Part shown: positions 9,372 through 19,298 of the stretch, piece after piece | Layout: each line of letters starts with the position of its first letter | How positions within the stretch are numbered: the stretch's first letter is position 1 | NCBI GenBank assembly: GCA_023248155.1 | Contig: JAHFFE010000002.1 | Location: 1 to 42,262, forward strand | From: Candidatus Omnitrophota bacterium | Lineage (GTDB): Bacteria; Omnitrophota; Gorgyraeia; 1-14-0-20-64-10 | DNA length: 42,262 nt | Direction of reading: 5' to 3' | The notes under the pieces: generated by a model | What the model was told of the DNA's origin: nothing | Seen by the model: only the letters and a program-made list of their open reading frames with translations | Databases searched by the model: none | Made by a program: the position numbers and the translations under genes

Positions 9372-10279
9372 AAACAATGAACCCCGTAGTGCTGCAAACT
9401 GAAATTAAGGAAGCGAAATTATTCCGCCGCGGAAAGGTGCGCGATGTCTACGATCTGGGCGAGCATCTGCTGATCGTCGCGACCGACCGGATTTCGGCGT
9501 TTGACGTGATTATTCCGACCGGCATCCCCAGCAAGGGCGCCGTGCTGACGGCGCTGTCGGCGTTCTGGTTCGATAAAATTGGATCGCTGATCCCATCCCA
9601 TTTTATTTCCTGCGATATTGACGATATTCTGGCCCGTTACCCGCAATTAAAACCGCATCGCGCATCGTTGGCCGGCCGCTCGATGCTGGTTAAGAAGGGG
9701 AATGTGGTTCCGATCGAATGCGTGGTGCGCGGCTATCTGTCCGGCTCGGGCTGGAAGGAATATCAGAAGAACGGGGCCGTCTGCGGTGTAAAACTGCCGG
9801 CCGGATTGCGTGAATCGGAACAGCTGCCGGAACCGATTTTTACGCCGGCCACGAAAGAAGAAACCGGCCACGACATCAACATCAGCGAGGCGGAAATGGC
9901 CGCGCGCGTGGGCGCCGAGTTGACGCGCAAACTGCGCGAAGCCAGCATCGCGATCTATTCGCTGGCGCGTGATTTCGCGCGCACGAAGGGAATTATTATC
10001 GCCGATACGAAATTTGAATTCGGCATCGCCGACGGCAAGCCGATGCTGATTGATGAGGTATTGACGCCCGACTCGTCCCGCTTCTGGCCGATCGAGGGCT
10101 ATGCGCCGGGCGGAGCGCCGCCCAGTTTCGACAAGCAGTTCGTGCGCGATTATCTGGAATCAATCCACTGGGACAAGAACCCGCCCGCGCCCGAATTGCC
10201 TGAGGCGATTGTCAAAAAAACGAGCGAGAAATATCTGGAAGCACTTAAAAAATTATCCGGTAAAGGTCTCGAAGGATAG
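9359..10279 (+). CDS. purC: Phosphoribosylaminoimidazolesuccinocarboxamide (SAICAR) synthase
   Basis: [61 protein letters not shown]. Confidence 0.97.
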   Translation: MENVKTMNPVVLQTEIKEAKLFRRGKVRDVYDLGEHLLIVATDRISAFDVIIPTGIPSKGAVLTALSAFWFDKIGSLIPSHFISCDIDDILARYPQLKPHRASLAGRSMLVKKGNVVPIECVVRGYLSGSGWKEYQKNGAVCGVKLPAGLRESEQLPEPIFTPATKEETGHDINISEAEMAARVGAELTRKLREASIAIYSLARDFARTKGIIIADTKFEFGIADGKPMLIDEVLTPDSSRFWPIEGYAPGGAPPSFDKQFVRDYLESIHWDKNPPAPELPEAIVKKTSEKYLEALKKLSGKGLEG

Positions 10280-10292
10280 GAGAATTTCAACG

Positions 10293-10790
10293 ATGAGTAA
10301 AATTTGTGTTGGGATTTTGATGGGAAGCGCCTCCGATTGGAGCAAAATGGAGAAAGCGGCCGAAGTGCTTAAAGAGTTTGGCGTAGAATTTGAAATGAAA
10401 GTGCTTTCAGCGCATCGCCTGCCCGATAAGGTGGGCGATTACGCGCGCGAGGCCGAGGGCCGCGGTCTGAAGATATTGATCGCCGGCGCCGGCGTTGCCG
10501 CGCATTTGGCCGGCGCGCTGGCCGCGCATCAGACGCTGCCGGTGATTGGAGTCCCCTTAAGCGGCGGCGCGCTCAACGGCGTGGACGCATTGTACGCGAC
10601 AGTGCAGATGCCCAAAGGCGTTCCCGTGGCGACAGTGGCTGTGGATGGCGCCGCCAATGCCGGATTTCTGGCTGTGCAGATATTGGCGCTTTCCGACGAG
10701 CCGCTCCGCAAAAAATTGAAAGCATACAAGGCGGCCGAACGGACAAAGCTGGAAGCGGCTTCCGCCCAGCCCCCGAAAGGAAACAGTTAG
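10293..10790 (+). CDS. purE: 5-(carboxyamino)imidazole ribonucleotide mutase
   Basis: [67 protein letters not shown]-type RBS before ATG 10293. Confidence 0.97.
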   Translation: MSKICVGILMGSASDWSKMEKAAEVLKEFGVEFEMKVLSAHRLPDKVGDYAREAEGRGLKILIAGAGVAAHLAGALAAHQTLPVIGVPLSGGALNGVDALYATVQMPKGVPVATVAVDGAANAGFLAVQILALSDEPLRKKLKAYKAAERTKLEAASAQPPKGNS

Positions 10791-10793
10791 CCG

Positions 10794-12479
10794 ATGCCTG
10801 GTATTCACCGGAGTATTGCCTATTTTTCGATGGAAATAGCCGTTGAGCCGGCGATGCCCACCTACAGCGGCGGTCTGGGTGTTTTGGCCGGCGACACGAT
10901 CCGTACCGCCGTCGATATGAATGTTCCGATGGTGGCCGTGACGCTACTGCATCGCAAAGGTTACTTTACGCAGAAAATCGACGCGTCGGGGTGGCAGCAG
11001 GAGGAACCGGTCGAATGGCAGGCGGAAAAATTCCTGCAGGAATTGCCGCAGCGCGCTTCGGTTGAACTGGAAGGGCGTTTCATTTATCTGCGTGCCTGGC
11101 GCTACCGGATCCGATCGGCCGGAGGTTTTTCAGTGCCCGTTTATTTTTTGGATACCGATATCCCGGAGAATTCGCCCGAAGACCGCGCGCTGACACACTA
11201 CCTTTACGGCGGCGACAACCATTACCGTCTTTGTCAGGAAGCGGTGTTCGGCATCGGCGGCGTCCGCATGCTGCACCTGCTCGGGTATGAAGGGATTAAA
11301 CGCTATCATATGAATGAGGGGCACGCCGCGCTGCTGACGCTCGACCTGCTGGCCAGCGAAGCCCGCAAGGCGGAACGGTCCGCATTCACGCAGGAAGATG
11401 TCAATAATGTCCGCTGGAAATGCGTGTTCACGACCCATACGCCGATTTCGGCCGGACATGACCGGTTTCCGGCAGACCTGGTAGAGCGCGTACTGCGCTA
11501 CCCTGAAATCAAGACGATGCCCGAACTGTTTTTTGTCGACGGGAAGCTTGATATGACGCACATGGCGATGAGCCTGAGCAATTATGTCAACGGCGTGGCC
11601 AAAAAACATGGCGAGGTTTCTTCACAGATGTTTTCGCGGCCGATTGATTCGATTACCAACGGCGTGCATTTACCCACCTGGACGTCGCCGCCGATGCAAA
11701 AACTGTTCGACAAATATATTCCGGACTGGCGGAAAGATAATCTCGGTCTGCGGAATGCGCTGACGATACCCAAAGAAGAATTATGGCGCACGCACCAGGA
11801 AGCCAAACAACTGTTGTTCGACCGCATTCAGGCTGAAACGGCTGTTTCAATGAATCCCGATACGCTTACGATCGGATTCGCGCGGCGCGCGACCGGTTAC
11901 AAACGGGCCTGGCTTCTGCTGAATGATCCGGCGCGGCTCAAAGCGATGGCGGCCCGGCATGGCGGTCTTCAGATTGTTTACGGCGGGAAAGCGCATCCGC
12001 ATGACGAGGAAGGCAAACAGATCATCCAGAAAATCATTCAGTCGGCCGGTACGCTGGCCCCGGAAGTTAAAATTGTTTACCTGCCGAATTACGGGATGGA
12101 GCTCAGAAAATTGATTACGTCCGGCGTCGACCTTTGGCTGATTACGCCGCAGCCGCCGCTGGAGGCATCGGGAACCAGCGGCATGAAAGCCGCGATCAAC
12201 GGCGTTCCGTCGCTGAGCATTCTTGACGGCTGGTGGATAGAAGGACATTTGGAAGGGACCACCGGATGGTCGATCGGCGAGCCGGAAACACCGGGTGACC
12301 GGACGCAGGCCGATCTGCAGTCGCTGTACGGCAAGCTCGACGAAACGATTCTGCCGCTGTTTTATAATGACCGACCTGCTTTCGTTGAGGTGATGCGTCA
12401 TGCGATTGCGCTGAACGGCTCTTTTTTTAATACGCAGCGGATGATGTACGAATATGTGCTCAAGGCTTATTTCCGATAA
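10794..12479 (+). CDS. glgP: Alpha-glucan phosphorylase (short form, GlgP)
   Basis: IAYFSMEIAVEPAMPTYSGGLGVLAGD; YHMNEGHAAL; TTHTPISAGHDRF; PPLEASGTSGMKAAINGV. Confidence 0.94.
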   Translation: MPGIHRSIAYFSMEIAVEPAMPTYSGGLGVLAGDTIRTAVDMNVPMVAVTLLHRKGYFTQKIDASGWQQEEPVEWQAEKFLQELPQRASVELEGRFIYLRAWRYRIRSAGGFSVPVYFLDTDIPENSPEDRALTHYLYGGDNHYRLCQEAVFGIGGVRMLHLLGYEGIKRYHMNEGHAALLTLDLLASEARKAERSAFTQEDVNNVRWKCVFTTHTPISAGHDRFPADLVERVLRYPEIKTMPELFFVDGKLDMTHMAMSLSNYVNGVAKKHGEVSSQMFSRPIDSITNGVHLPTWTSPPMQKLFDKYIPDWRKDNLGLRNALTIPKEELWRTHQEAKQLLFDRIQAETAVSMNPDTLTIGFARRATGYKRAWLLLNDPARLKAMAARHGGLQIVYGGKAHPHDEEGKQIIQKIIQSAGTLAPEVKIVYLPNYGMELRKLITSGVDLWLITPQPPLEASGTSGMKAAINGVPSLSILDGWWIEGHLEGTTGWSIGEPETPGDRTQADLQSLYGKLDETILPLFYNDRPAFVEVMRHAIALNGSFFNTQRMMYEYVLKAYFR

Positions 12480-12481
12480 GC

Positions 12482-13135
12482 GTGAAAAAGAAGCTCATTA
12501 TTTACGATCTGGACGGAACGCTGGTCGACACGCGCGAAGATATTGCCCTGTCGGCCAATTTTATGCGCGGCCAGCTGGGCCTGCCGCAACTTCCGGCTGA
12601 GACGGTCTGCGCCTACGTTGGGCTGGGCCTGGCGCGGCTGGTGGAAAGTTCCCTGCAGAGCTCAGATCCGGAACTGCTTGAGCAGGGAGCCCGGATTTAC
12701 CGCGCGCATTACGCCGAACATTTATTGGACAAGTCGCGGCTTTATCCGGATGTGATCGAACTGCTCGATTATTTTCAGGACCGCGCGCAGGTGGTGATTA
12801 CGAACAAGCCGGAGCCCTATTCGTCGCGCATTTTAAAAGAACTCGGAGTGTCCGGCCGTTTTCTGGATATTGTCGCCGGGGATGAGGTCTATCCGAAAAA
12901 ACCGTCGCCGGAATCGACGCGCGCGATGATGCATCGCTTCTCGGCGGTTCCCGGCGAAGCGATTTTTATCGGCGATAGTCCGGTGGATGTGCAGACGGGG
13001 TTGGCCGCCGGCATTGAAATCGTCGGCGTGGCGCAGGGATTTGTCCCAAAAGAAGAATTGGAAAAAGCGGGGCCCCATTATCTGGTAGACCATTTTAAGG
13101 AGCTGCTGCGCATTGCGAAAAAAAACGGCTGGTAA
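12482..13135 (+). CDS. HAD-superfamily hydrolase, phosphoglycolate phosphatase-like
   Basis: IIYDLDGTLVDTREDIA; FIGDSPVDVQTGLAAG; GTG start. Confidence 0.88.
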   Translation: MKKKLIIYDLDGTLVDTREDIALSANFMRGQLGLPQLPAETVCAYVGLGLARLVESSLQSSDPELLEQGARIYRAHYAEHLLDKSRLYPDVIELLDYFQDRAQVVITNKPEPYSSRILKELGVSGRFLDIVAGDEVYPKKPSPESTRAMMHRFSAVPGEAIFIGDSPVDVQTGLAAGIEIVGVAQGFVPKEELEKAGPHYLVDHFKELLRIAKKNGW

Positions 13136-14177
13136 TCCAAAAACACCGCGCTTTTATACCACGCAAACACCGGTGGTTGATGCCCAGATTAAAAAGATCG
13201 CCGCGATATTTTCCGATCCGCAACAGCAGAAGCTGATCGCCGAAATGATGACCTCGGCCTACCGGTTCGGGCAGGACAATGCCTCGATGATCGACATGAA
13301 GATCGTCAACAACGCTGTCAAGGAACTTCGTTACGCATTCCACAAATTTCAGCCGTACCGGCATTTGCGCAAGGTGGTGGTGTTCGGTTCTGCGCGCACG
13401 CCGCCGGGACGCCCGTCCTATGAGGCGGCCAAGCGTTTCGGCCGGCAGATGGCGAGGGCCGACTGGATGGTGATCACGGGTGCTGCCAGCGGCATTATGC
13501 GCGCCGGACACGAGGGAGCCGGCCGGCAGGCCAGCTTCGGCGTCAATATCCGGCTTCCATTCGAACAGGGATCGAACCCGGTCATTGCGCTCGACGACAA
13601 GCTGATCACCTGCAAATATTTTTTCACGCGCAAATTGTTATTCCTCAAGGAATCGCACGCGACGGCGCTGTTTGCCGGCGGGTTTGGCACACTGGACGAG
13701 GGATTTGAATGCCTGACGCTGGTACAGACCGGCAAGGCCGATCCGCGCCCGATCGTTTTTGTCGATAATCCCGATGGAAAATTCTGGAAGCCGTTGATCA
13801 AGTTTTTTGACGAGCGGTTGATCCGGGAGGGCATGGTTTCTCCGTCCGATCAGGCGCTTTACCGCGTGGTCCGCTCGCCCGAGGAAGCCGCCGAATTCGT
13901 GACCGGTTTTTACCGCATCTATCATTCCATGCGCTATGTGGGCGAGCGTCTGGTGTTGCGCCTTTACTCAGCGCTTCCGGCCGCGGCGGTCAAGATGCTT
14001 TCAAGAGAATTCAAAGACGTTCTTCTTCCGAGAGGGGAAATCGTTCAGAGCGAGGCGCTCGACGAGGAGCAGGATGAAGCGGAACTGTCTGATTTGCCGC
14101 GCCTGGTGCTGCCGTTTGACCGCAGGACCTACGGCCGCCTTTACCAATTAATTTACCGGATCAATGCGCTGGGTTAA
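13113..14177 (+). CDS. LOG-family (TIGR00730/lysine-decarboxylase-like) nucleotide-processing protein with N- and C-terminal extensions
   Basis: VVFGSARTPPGRPSYEAAKRFG; VITGAASGIMRAGHEGA; FAGGFGTLDEGFE (PGGxGTxxE-type motif). Confidence 0.85.
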   Translation: MRKKTAGNPKTPRFYTTQTPVVDAQIKKIAAIFSDPQQQKLIAEMMTSAYRFGQDNASMIDMKIVNNAVKELRYAFHKFQPYRHLRKVVVFGSARTPPGRPSYEAAKRFGRQMARADWMVITGAASGIMRAGHEGAGRQASFGVNIRLPFEQGSNPVIALDDKLITCKYFFTRKLLFLKESHATALFAGGFGTLDEGFECLTLVQTGKADPRPIVFVDNPDGKFWKPLIKFFDERLIREGMVSPSDQALYRVVRSPEEAAEFVTGFYRIYHSMRYVGERLVLRLYSALPAAAVKMLSREFKDVLLPRGEIVQSEALDEEQDEAELSDLPRLVLPFDRRTYGRLYQLIYRINALG

Positions 14178-14721
14178 ATTTTCTAAAATCGCCGCTTTTT
14201 TCGTCTGTGCGGTACTTATAGGAGCTTCTGCCATGGCCAGCGAAACGCTGTACGGTTTTACGATGAAAACAATCGACGGGAAAGAGCAGTCCCTGGCCGA
14301 TTACAAAGGCAAGGTCATTTTAATCGTGAATGTCGCTTCGCGCTGCGGCTTCACGCCGCAGTACAAAGGGCTCGAGGCGCTCTATCAGAAATACAAAGAC
14401 CGCGGTTTGGTGGTGCTGGGGTTTCCGGCCAATAACTTCGGCGGGCAGGAGCCCGGCAGCAACGAACAGATTCAGCAGTTTTGTTCGCTCAATTACGGAG
14501 TGACTTTTCCGATGTTCGCGAAAATCAGCGTGAAAGGGGCCGACATCCACCCGTTGTACAAATACCTCACCGAGTCTTCCGAAGCTCCCGGCGCGATCGC
14601 TTGGAATTTCAATAAATTTTTGGTGGACCGGACCGGACGAGCGGTGGTTCATTGGGGTTCGATGACCGCTCCGGATTCCAAAGAACTAAATCAGAAAGTG
14701 GAAACTGTTTTATCGTCGTGA
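14164..14721 (+). CDS. Glutathione peroxidase family, Cys type, with predicted signal peptide
   Basis: VNVASRCGFTPQYKGLEALYQKY; GFPANNFGGQEPGSNEQI; WNFNKFLVDR; hydrophobic N-terminus IAAFFVCAVLIGASAMA. Confidence 0.93.
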   Translation: MRWVKFSKIAAFFVCAVLIGASAMASETLYGFTMKTIDGKEQSLADYKGKVILIVNVASRCGFTPQYKGLEALYQKYKDRGLVVLGFPANNFGGQEPGSNEQIQQFCSLNYGVTFPMFAKISVKGADIHPLYKYLTESSEAPGAIAWNFNKFLVDRTGRAVVHWGSMTAPDSKELNQKVETVLSS

Positions 14722-15551
14722 ATGATATTGAGCAATGGTGTGGCCGATTACAGCCGCCGTTTTCTCAATGGGACCCCGCGCTTCTGGGTTCTGAATTTAT
14801 TTTTGAACGGGCGGCCACCCGGCGGATCTGGCGCGCGGCCGGTTACCGGCATGGCATTGCCGCTTATCTGAATTTCTTTCTTCTGCGGGAAATCATCCTG
14901 ACGCATGACGCGGCCCGCCCGTCCCGCTTTTTTTCGCTCTACGCGATGGCGCATGCCTCCTATAAAACATTTCAGTTTATGCAGGAGATGACTCATTCCG
15001 GTTTTAAAGCTACCGGCGGGATTGCCAATGAAACGGTGCGCGCCTGGATCCGCCGCGTGGATGAACAGCACAGCCAGCTGGAGATTCCGGAGTGGGTCAT
15101 GACCTACATTGGATTTAATCTGCTGGAAATGGCCGAGAAAGAGGCGGGCGTTTCAGAGCCCAGGGAAAAACAACTGCATTTGACCTACATGAGCAAAGCG
15201 TACCGGCTGATGGGGATCGCGTTTTCGGACGATCGCGATTTAATGGAACGGTTTTCACGGGAGGTTGAGCAACAGCATGCCGGAGATTCCCCCAATTTGC
15301 GCAGGCATCTGAAACAGTTTCTTTTACTGGGTGAGGTGGTCGGCGTTTCGTCCTCGTACGAAAAAATCGCGCCGCTGCTTCCCGATAAAACGCGCGAAGT
15401 TTTTCGGACTATTTATCCGGAGGTCCGGCCGGGGTTTCTGCCGCGCTGCGCGGCCCGCACGGCCTGTTTCCTGCTGACGGCGGCGGGAAGTTTCTGGCGA
15501 TTCTCGAAATTCGGGTTCAGCCGGCCGACTTCGGAAAATCTCGCTCAATAA
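14718..15551 (+). CDS. Uncharacterised helical protein
   Basis: GTG at 14718 overlaps the gpx stop (GTGA); intact 278-codon ORF; no family recognised with confidence. Confidence 0.65.
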   Translation: MNDIEQWCGRLQPPFSQWDPALLGSEFIFERAATRRIWRAAGYRHGIAAYLNFFLLREIILTHDAARPSRFFSLYAMAHASYKTFQFMQEMTHSGFKATGGIANETVRAWIRRVDEQHSQLEIPEWVMTYIGFNLLEMAEKEAGVSEPREKQLHLTYMSKAYRLMGIAFSDDRDLMERFSREVEQQHAGDSPNLRRHLKQFLLLGEVVGVSSSYEKIAPLLPDKTREVFRTIYPEVRPGFLPRCAARTACFLLTAAGSFWRFSKFGFSRPTSENLAQ

Positions 15552-16206
15552 CTGCAGTCAGCGCTTCGCCCATTTTCCGGTAGCCGGTAATATCGGGATG
15601 AAGTCCGTCGGGCGTCGAAACCAGCGTGCCCGGCCGGTCCGGATTTTCAACTGCCTCGAACAGGTCGCAGAACGAAATACCGTTGCTGGTGCTGTAGGAA
15701 GCGATCCATTCGTTGACCTGGCGCATGCGCGTTTCCACCTCGGCCGACATCCGGTTGTAGGGAATAATCGTACAGGCAACCACGCGAATCTGTGCCGCGG
15801 CCGCGCGCGCGTAAATCGCTTTCAGATTTTTAATCACGGTTTCCGGGCGGTAGCCCTGATACAGATCGTTGACTCCGGCCAATACCACGACGATCTGCGG
15901 GTGATGTTTCAGAACGCTGGAATCAAACCGCGCCAGAATCTCGTCGCTGCGCTGGCCGTTGATGCCCTGGTTGATCACGGTCCATTCGGGGTGGGCCTGC
16001 ATCATCCAGTAGGCGTACTGGCTTTCGGGGTTGCCGGAACCGTCCGGAGGAGCTTCCAGAGGGGATTGAAATTGAGGTGTTCCGGCCGTCGTGGAATCTC
16101 CCAAAGCGACAATGGTCAGCGCCGGCTTGGCGTCGGAAATTTTCGTCAGGCAAACCAGCATAATTACCGCGATCGTCCTAAGCATGTTCTGTCGCAGGCG
16201 CGTCAT
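15517..16206 (-). CDS. SGNH/GDSL-family hydrolase with signal peptide
   Basis: VALGDSTTAGTP, INGQRSDE, LAGVNDLYQG, DGLHPDITGY = blocks I, II, III and V. Confidence 0.9.
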   Translation of the reverse strand: MTRLRQNMLRTIAVIMLVCLTKISDAKPALTIVALGDSTTAGTPQFQSPLEAPPDGSGNPESQYAYWMMQAHPEWTVINQGINGQRSDEILARFDSSVLKHHPQIVVVLAGVNDLYQGYRPETVIKNLKAIYARAAAAQIRVVACTIIPYNRMSAEVETRMRQVNEWIASYSTSNGISFCDLFEAVENPDRPGTLVSTPDGLHPDITGYRKMGEALTAVIERDFPKSAG

Positions 16207-19200
16207 GAGCAGTCACCGGTTCTATGATGTTCAAATCGAGAAAACAACGAATAAGCCGCCGGCACTACGAACAAGGTTAACAGCGTTGAAAGGATCATAC
16301 CACCAATGACGGTCACTGCCATCGGAATCCGGCTTTCGGCGCCGGGACCGATTGCCATCGCCGGCGGGATGGCCGCGGCGATCGTGGAGATCGAAGTCAT
16401 CATGATCGGACGCAGGCGAATCGGGCAGGCTTCGAGCAGCGCTTCTTTCACGCTTTTGCCGTCCTCCCGCAGCTGGTTGGTGAATTCTACCAGAAGGATG
16501 GAATTCTTTTTCACCAGACCCATTAACAAAATAATGCCGATGTAGCTGTAGATGTTCAGTGATTGATTGGTCATCCAAAGCCCAAGAAAAGCACCCGTGA
16601 CGCTAAACGGAAGCGCCAGTAAAACGGTCACCGGATGCAGGTAGCTGTTGTACTGGGAAGCGAGGATCATATAGGCGACGGCGATTCCCAGCCAGATTGC
16701 AAACAGCAGCGACTGCATCGATTCTTTGAATGCCTGTGATGAACCGCCGAACGACAGGTGATATCCGTCGGGCAAAACCTGCCGCGCGATCCGCTCGGCT
16801 TCAATCAGCGCCTTGTCCTGTGATTTTCCGGCCGCCACATTCGCAAACAGCGTGATCGCCCGTTCGCGATTTTTGCGCGTGATCGAAAGGTACGAGGGCC
16901 GTTCATCAATGGTGACGACATCTTTCAGCTGGACCAGTTCGCCGCGGTTGTTCCAGACCCAGAGATTTTCAATATCCTGCGCCTGGCCCCGCTGGGAAGG
17001 GATCAGCCGGATCCGGATGTCGTACCGCCGTCCATTGCGCGTATATTTTCCAACGCGATCGCCGCCAATTAATGCATTGATCGTCCGGCCGATGGTTTCG
17101 ACGCTGACGCCGCGTTCGGCGGCTGCCTGACGATTCGGAAAAACGCGCACTTCCGAGACGCCTTTCAAATAATCAGTATCCACATCGACGAGCAGCGGAC
17201 TTTGGCTCATAATCTCCCTGATTTTTTCGGAATAGTCGGCCAGTTTTTCCCATTCGGGTCCTTGCACGGTCAGTTCGATCGGGAATCCGCGCTGTGCCGA
17301 AAGACCACTCAGCGATAGGTCCTGAATCATCGCGCGCGTATCAGGGATTTTGTTCAGTTCTTTGCGGAAAGCCGCCATCAGATCCTGCTGGCTGCGTGGT
17401 TTTCCGTCGGGGCCGGCGGGTGGCCGGTCATGCGGCTGCTTGAATGTGACGAACAGCATACCGGTGTTCACTTCGCCGCCGCCGAAACCGCCAATCGATC
17501 CAAAATACCGGAGCAATTCCGGTTGTTTCATGGCGAAATCTTCGGCTTTCCTGAACCGCTCATTCGTAAAATCAATCGAAGAACCGGTCGGAGTCTGCAG
17601 GCGGCAGAGAAACATGCTCTGGTCCTGGGGCGGCACGAACTCTTTGCGCAGCTGCGGCGTGATCAGAAAAATCGACGCCAGGAACAGCGCGGCCGCAGCC
17701 AGCAGCACCAGCATCCGGTGCCGCAGACAGAACGGTAATGTCGATTGATAGACGCGGGCCATCCAACGGAATCCGGCATCGGTCCAGCGGCTGACAATGT
17801 TATGGTGTTGCCCGACCTGCAAAAACTGCGCACAGCGCATTGGGGCCAGCGTGAGCGCTTCCAGCAATGAGAGCGCGACGGCGACTGAAATCGTGACGCC
17901 GAATTCAAAAAAGAATTTTCCGATGACACCCTGCATGAATGCCACCGGCAGAAAAATCGCGATAATGGCCAGCGTGGCGGCGAATGCCGCGAATGTAATC
18001 TGCCGGGCGCCTACGCGCGCCGCCTCAACGCGGCCCAGGCCCTGTTCCTGATAGCGCACGATGTTTTCCATCACCATGATCGCATCGTCGACGACAATGC
18101 CGATCGCCAGCGAAAGGCCCAGCAGCGTAAAGGTGTTCAGCGTGAAATGGAAAAAATACATCAAGATGAAAGTTCCGACGATTGACGTAGGGATCGCCAT
18201 CAAAATATTAAATGTCGCGCTCCAGGAACCCAGAAAAAGCCAGCAGACCAGCGAAGTCAGCACGGCCGAAAGCATCAGCGTAAATGTCAGCTCTCGGATC
18301 GAGTCTTCAATGAATTGCGTGCGGTTGAAGTTGACGCCCATCTCGATCCCTTTGGGCAGCTGTTTTTTGACTTCCTCCAGTTTTTTCATGATGCGGTGGG
18401 CCACTTCCACCTCGTTGGCGCCGCGCTGTTTTTTGATACCCAGTCCGACGGCCGGCTTGCCCATGATCCGCGCGATGCGGCGCGTGTCGGCCAGACCGTC
18501 TTCGATCGAGGCGACTTCTTTGAGGTAGATCGGTTTGTAGACCGGCTGCCCGCCGCGGTGTGCGATGATTAGGTTGCCAAACTCTTCGGGCGTGGAGGCT
18601 TCTCCCATTGCGCGGACATTGGATTCTTTCGTGCTGGTTTCAATCCGGCCGGCCGGCAGCTCGGCATGCTCGGTCTGAATCGCCCGCATTACGTCATCAA
18701 CGGTCAGCTGCAGCGCTTCCAGTTTTTTCGCATCAATCCAGACGCGCAGGTTCCGGTCGAGCGATCCGCCCAGTGTTACTTCACCCACGCCTCCTACTGT
18801 CTGAAATTTGTCTTTCAGCGTGTTTTGCGCGTAATCCATCAAGTCGCGCAGCGGCATTGACTCGCTGGCTACGCCCAACCAGAGGATCGGGTTGTCCTGC
18901 GGATTTACTTTCGTGACGATCGGCGGGTCCAGTTCTTTCGGCAGTTGCTTCTGGGCCTGCGCGATTTTGGTTTGCACTTCCTGGACCGCCACATCGATCT
19001 CGCGGCCCAATTCGAATTCCAGCGTGATGTTGGCCGAGCCTTGCCGCGAGGTAGAGGTAATGTCGCGGATGCCTTGCACCGAACTGACGGCATCTTCCAC
19101 GACATCGACCACATCCGATTCCATCACTTCGGGCGCAGCGCCTTCCCAGGTCAGCTGCACGTTCACGACCGGAAACTCCACATCAGGCATTTGGCTGACG

Positions 19201-19298
19201 CCCATGCCGTGGAAACCGATCAAGCCGAATAAAATCAATCCGATCATCAGCATCCAGGCGAACACCGGGTTTTTGATCGAAAGATCGGAAAGTGTCAT
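16203..19298 (-). CDS. RND (AcrB/HAE1-type) efflux permease
   Basis: 1031 aa; MTLSDLSIKNPVFAWMLMIGLILFGLIGF; GIVVDDAIMVMENI; FTNERFRKAEDF; typical RND architecture. Confidence 0.95.
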   Translation of the reverse strand: MTLSDLSIKNPVFAWMLMIGLILFGLIGFHGMGVSQMPDVEFPVVNVQLTWEGAAPEVMESDVVDVVEDAVSSVQGIRDITSTSRQGSANITLEFELGREIDVAVQEVQTKIAQAQKQLPKELDPPIVTKVNPQDNPILWLGVASESMPLRDLMDYAQNTLKDKFQTVGGVGEVTLGGSLDRNLRVWIDAKKLEALQLTVDDVMRAIQTEHAELPAGRIETSTKESNVRAMGEASTPEEFGNLIIAHRGGQPVYKPIYLKEVASIEDGLADTRRIARIMGKPAVGLGIKKQRGANEVEVAHRIMKKLEEVKKQLPKGIEMGVNFNRTQFIEDSIRELTFTLMLSAVLTSLVCWLFLGSWSATFNILMAIPTSIVGTFILMYFFHFTLNTFTLLGLSLAIGIVVDDAIMVMENIVRYQEQGLGRVEAARVGARQITFAAFAATLAIIAIFLPVAFMQGVIGKFFFEFGVTISVAVALSLLEALTLAPMRCAQFLQVGQHHNIVSRWTDAGFRWMARVYQSTLPFCLRHRMLVLLAAAALFLASIFLITPQLRKEFVPPQDQSMFLCRLQTPTGSSIDFTNERFRKAEDFAMKQPELLRYFGSIGGFGGGEVNTGMLFVTFKQPHDRPPAGPDGKPRSQQDLMAAFRKELNKIPDTRAMIQDLSLSGLSAQRGFPIELTVQGPEWEKLADYSEKIREIMSQSPLLVDVDTDYLKGVSEVRVFPNRQAAAERGVSVETIGRTINALIGGDRVGKYTRNGRRYDIRIRLIPSQRGQAQDIENLWVWNNRGELVQLKDVVTIDERPSYLSITRKNRERAITLFANVAAGKSQDKALIEAERIARQVLPDGYHLSFGGSSQAFKESMQSLLFAIWLGIAVAYMILASQYNSYLHPVTVLLALPFSVTGAFLGLWMTNQSLNIYSYIGIILLMGLVKKNSILLVEFTNQLREDGKSVKEALLEACPIRLRPIMMTSISTIAAAIPPAMAIGPGAESRIPMAVTVIGGMILSTLLTLFVVPAAYSLFSRFEHHRTGDCS

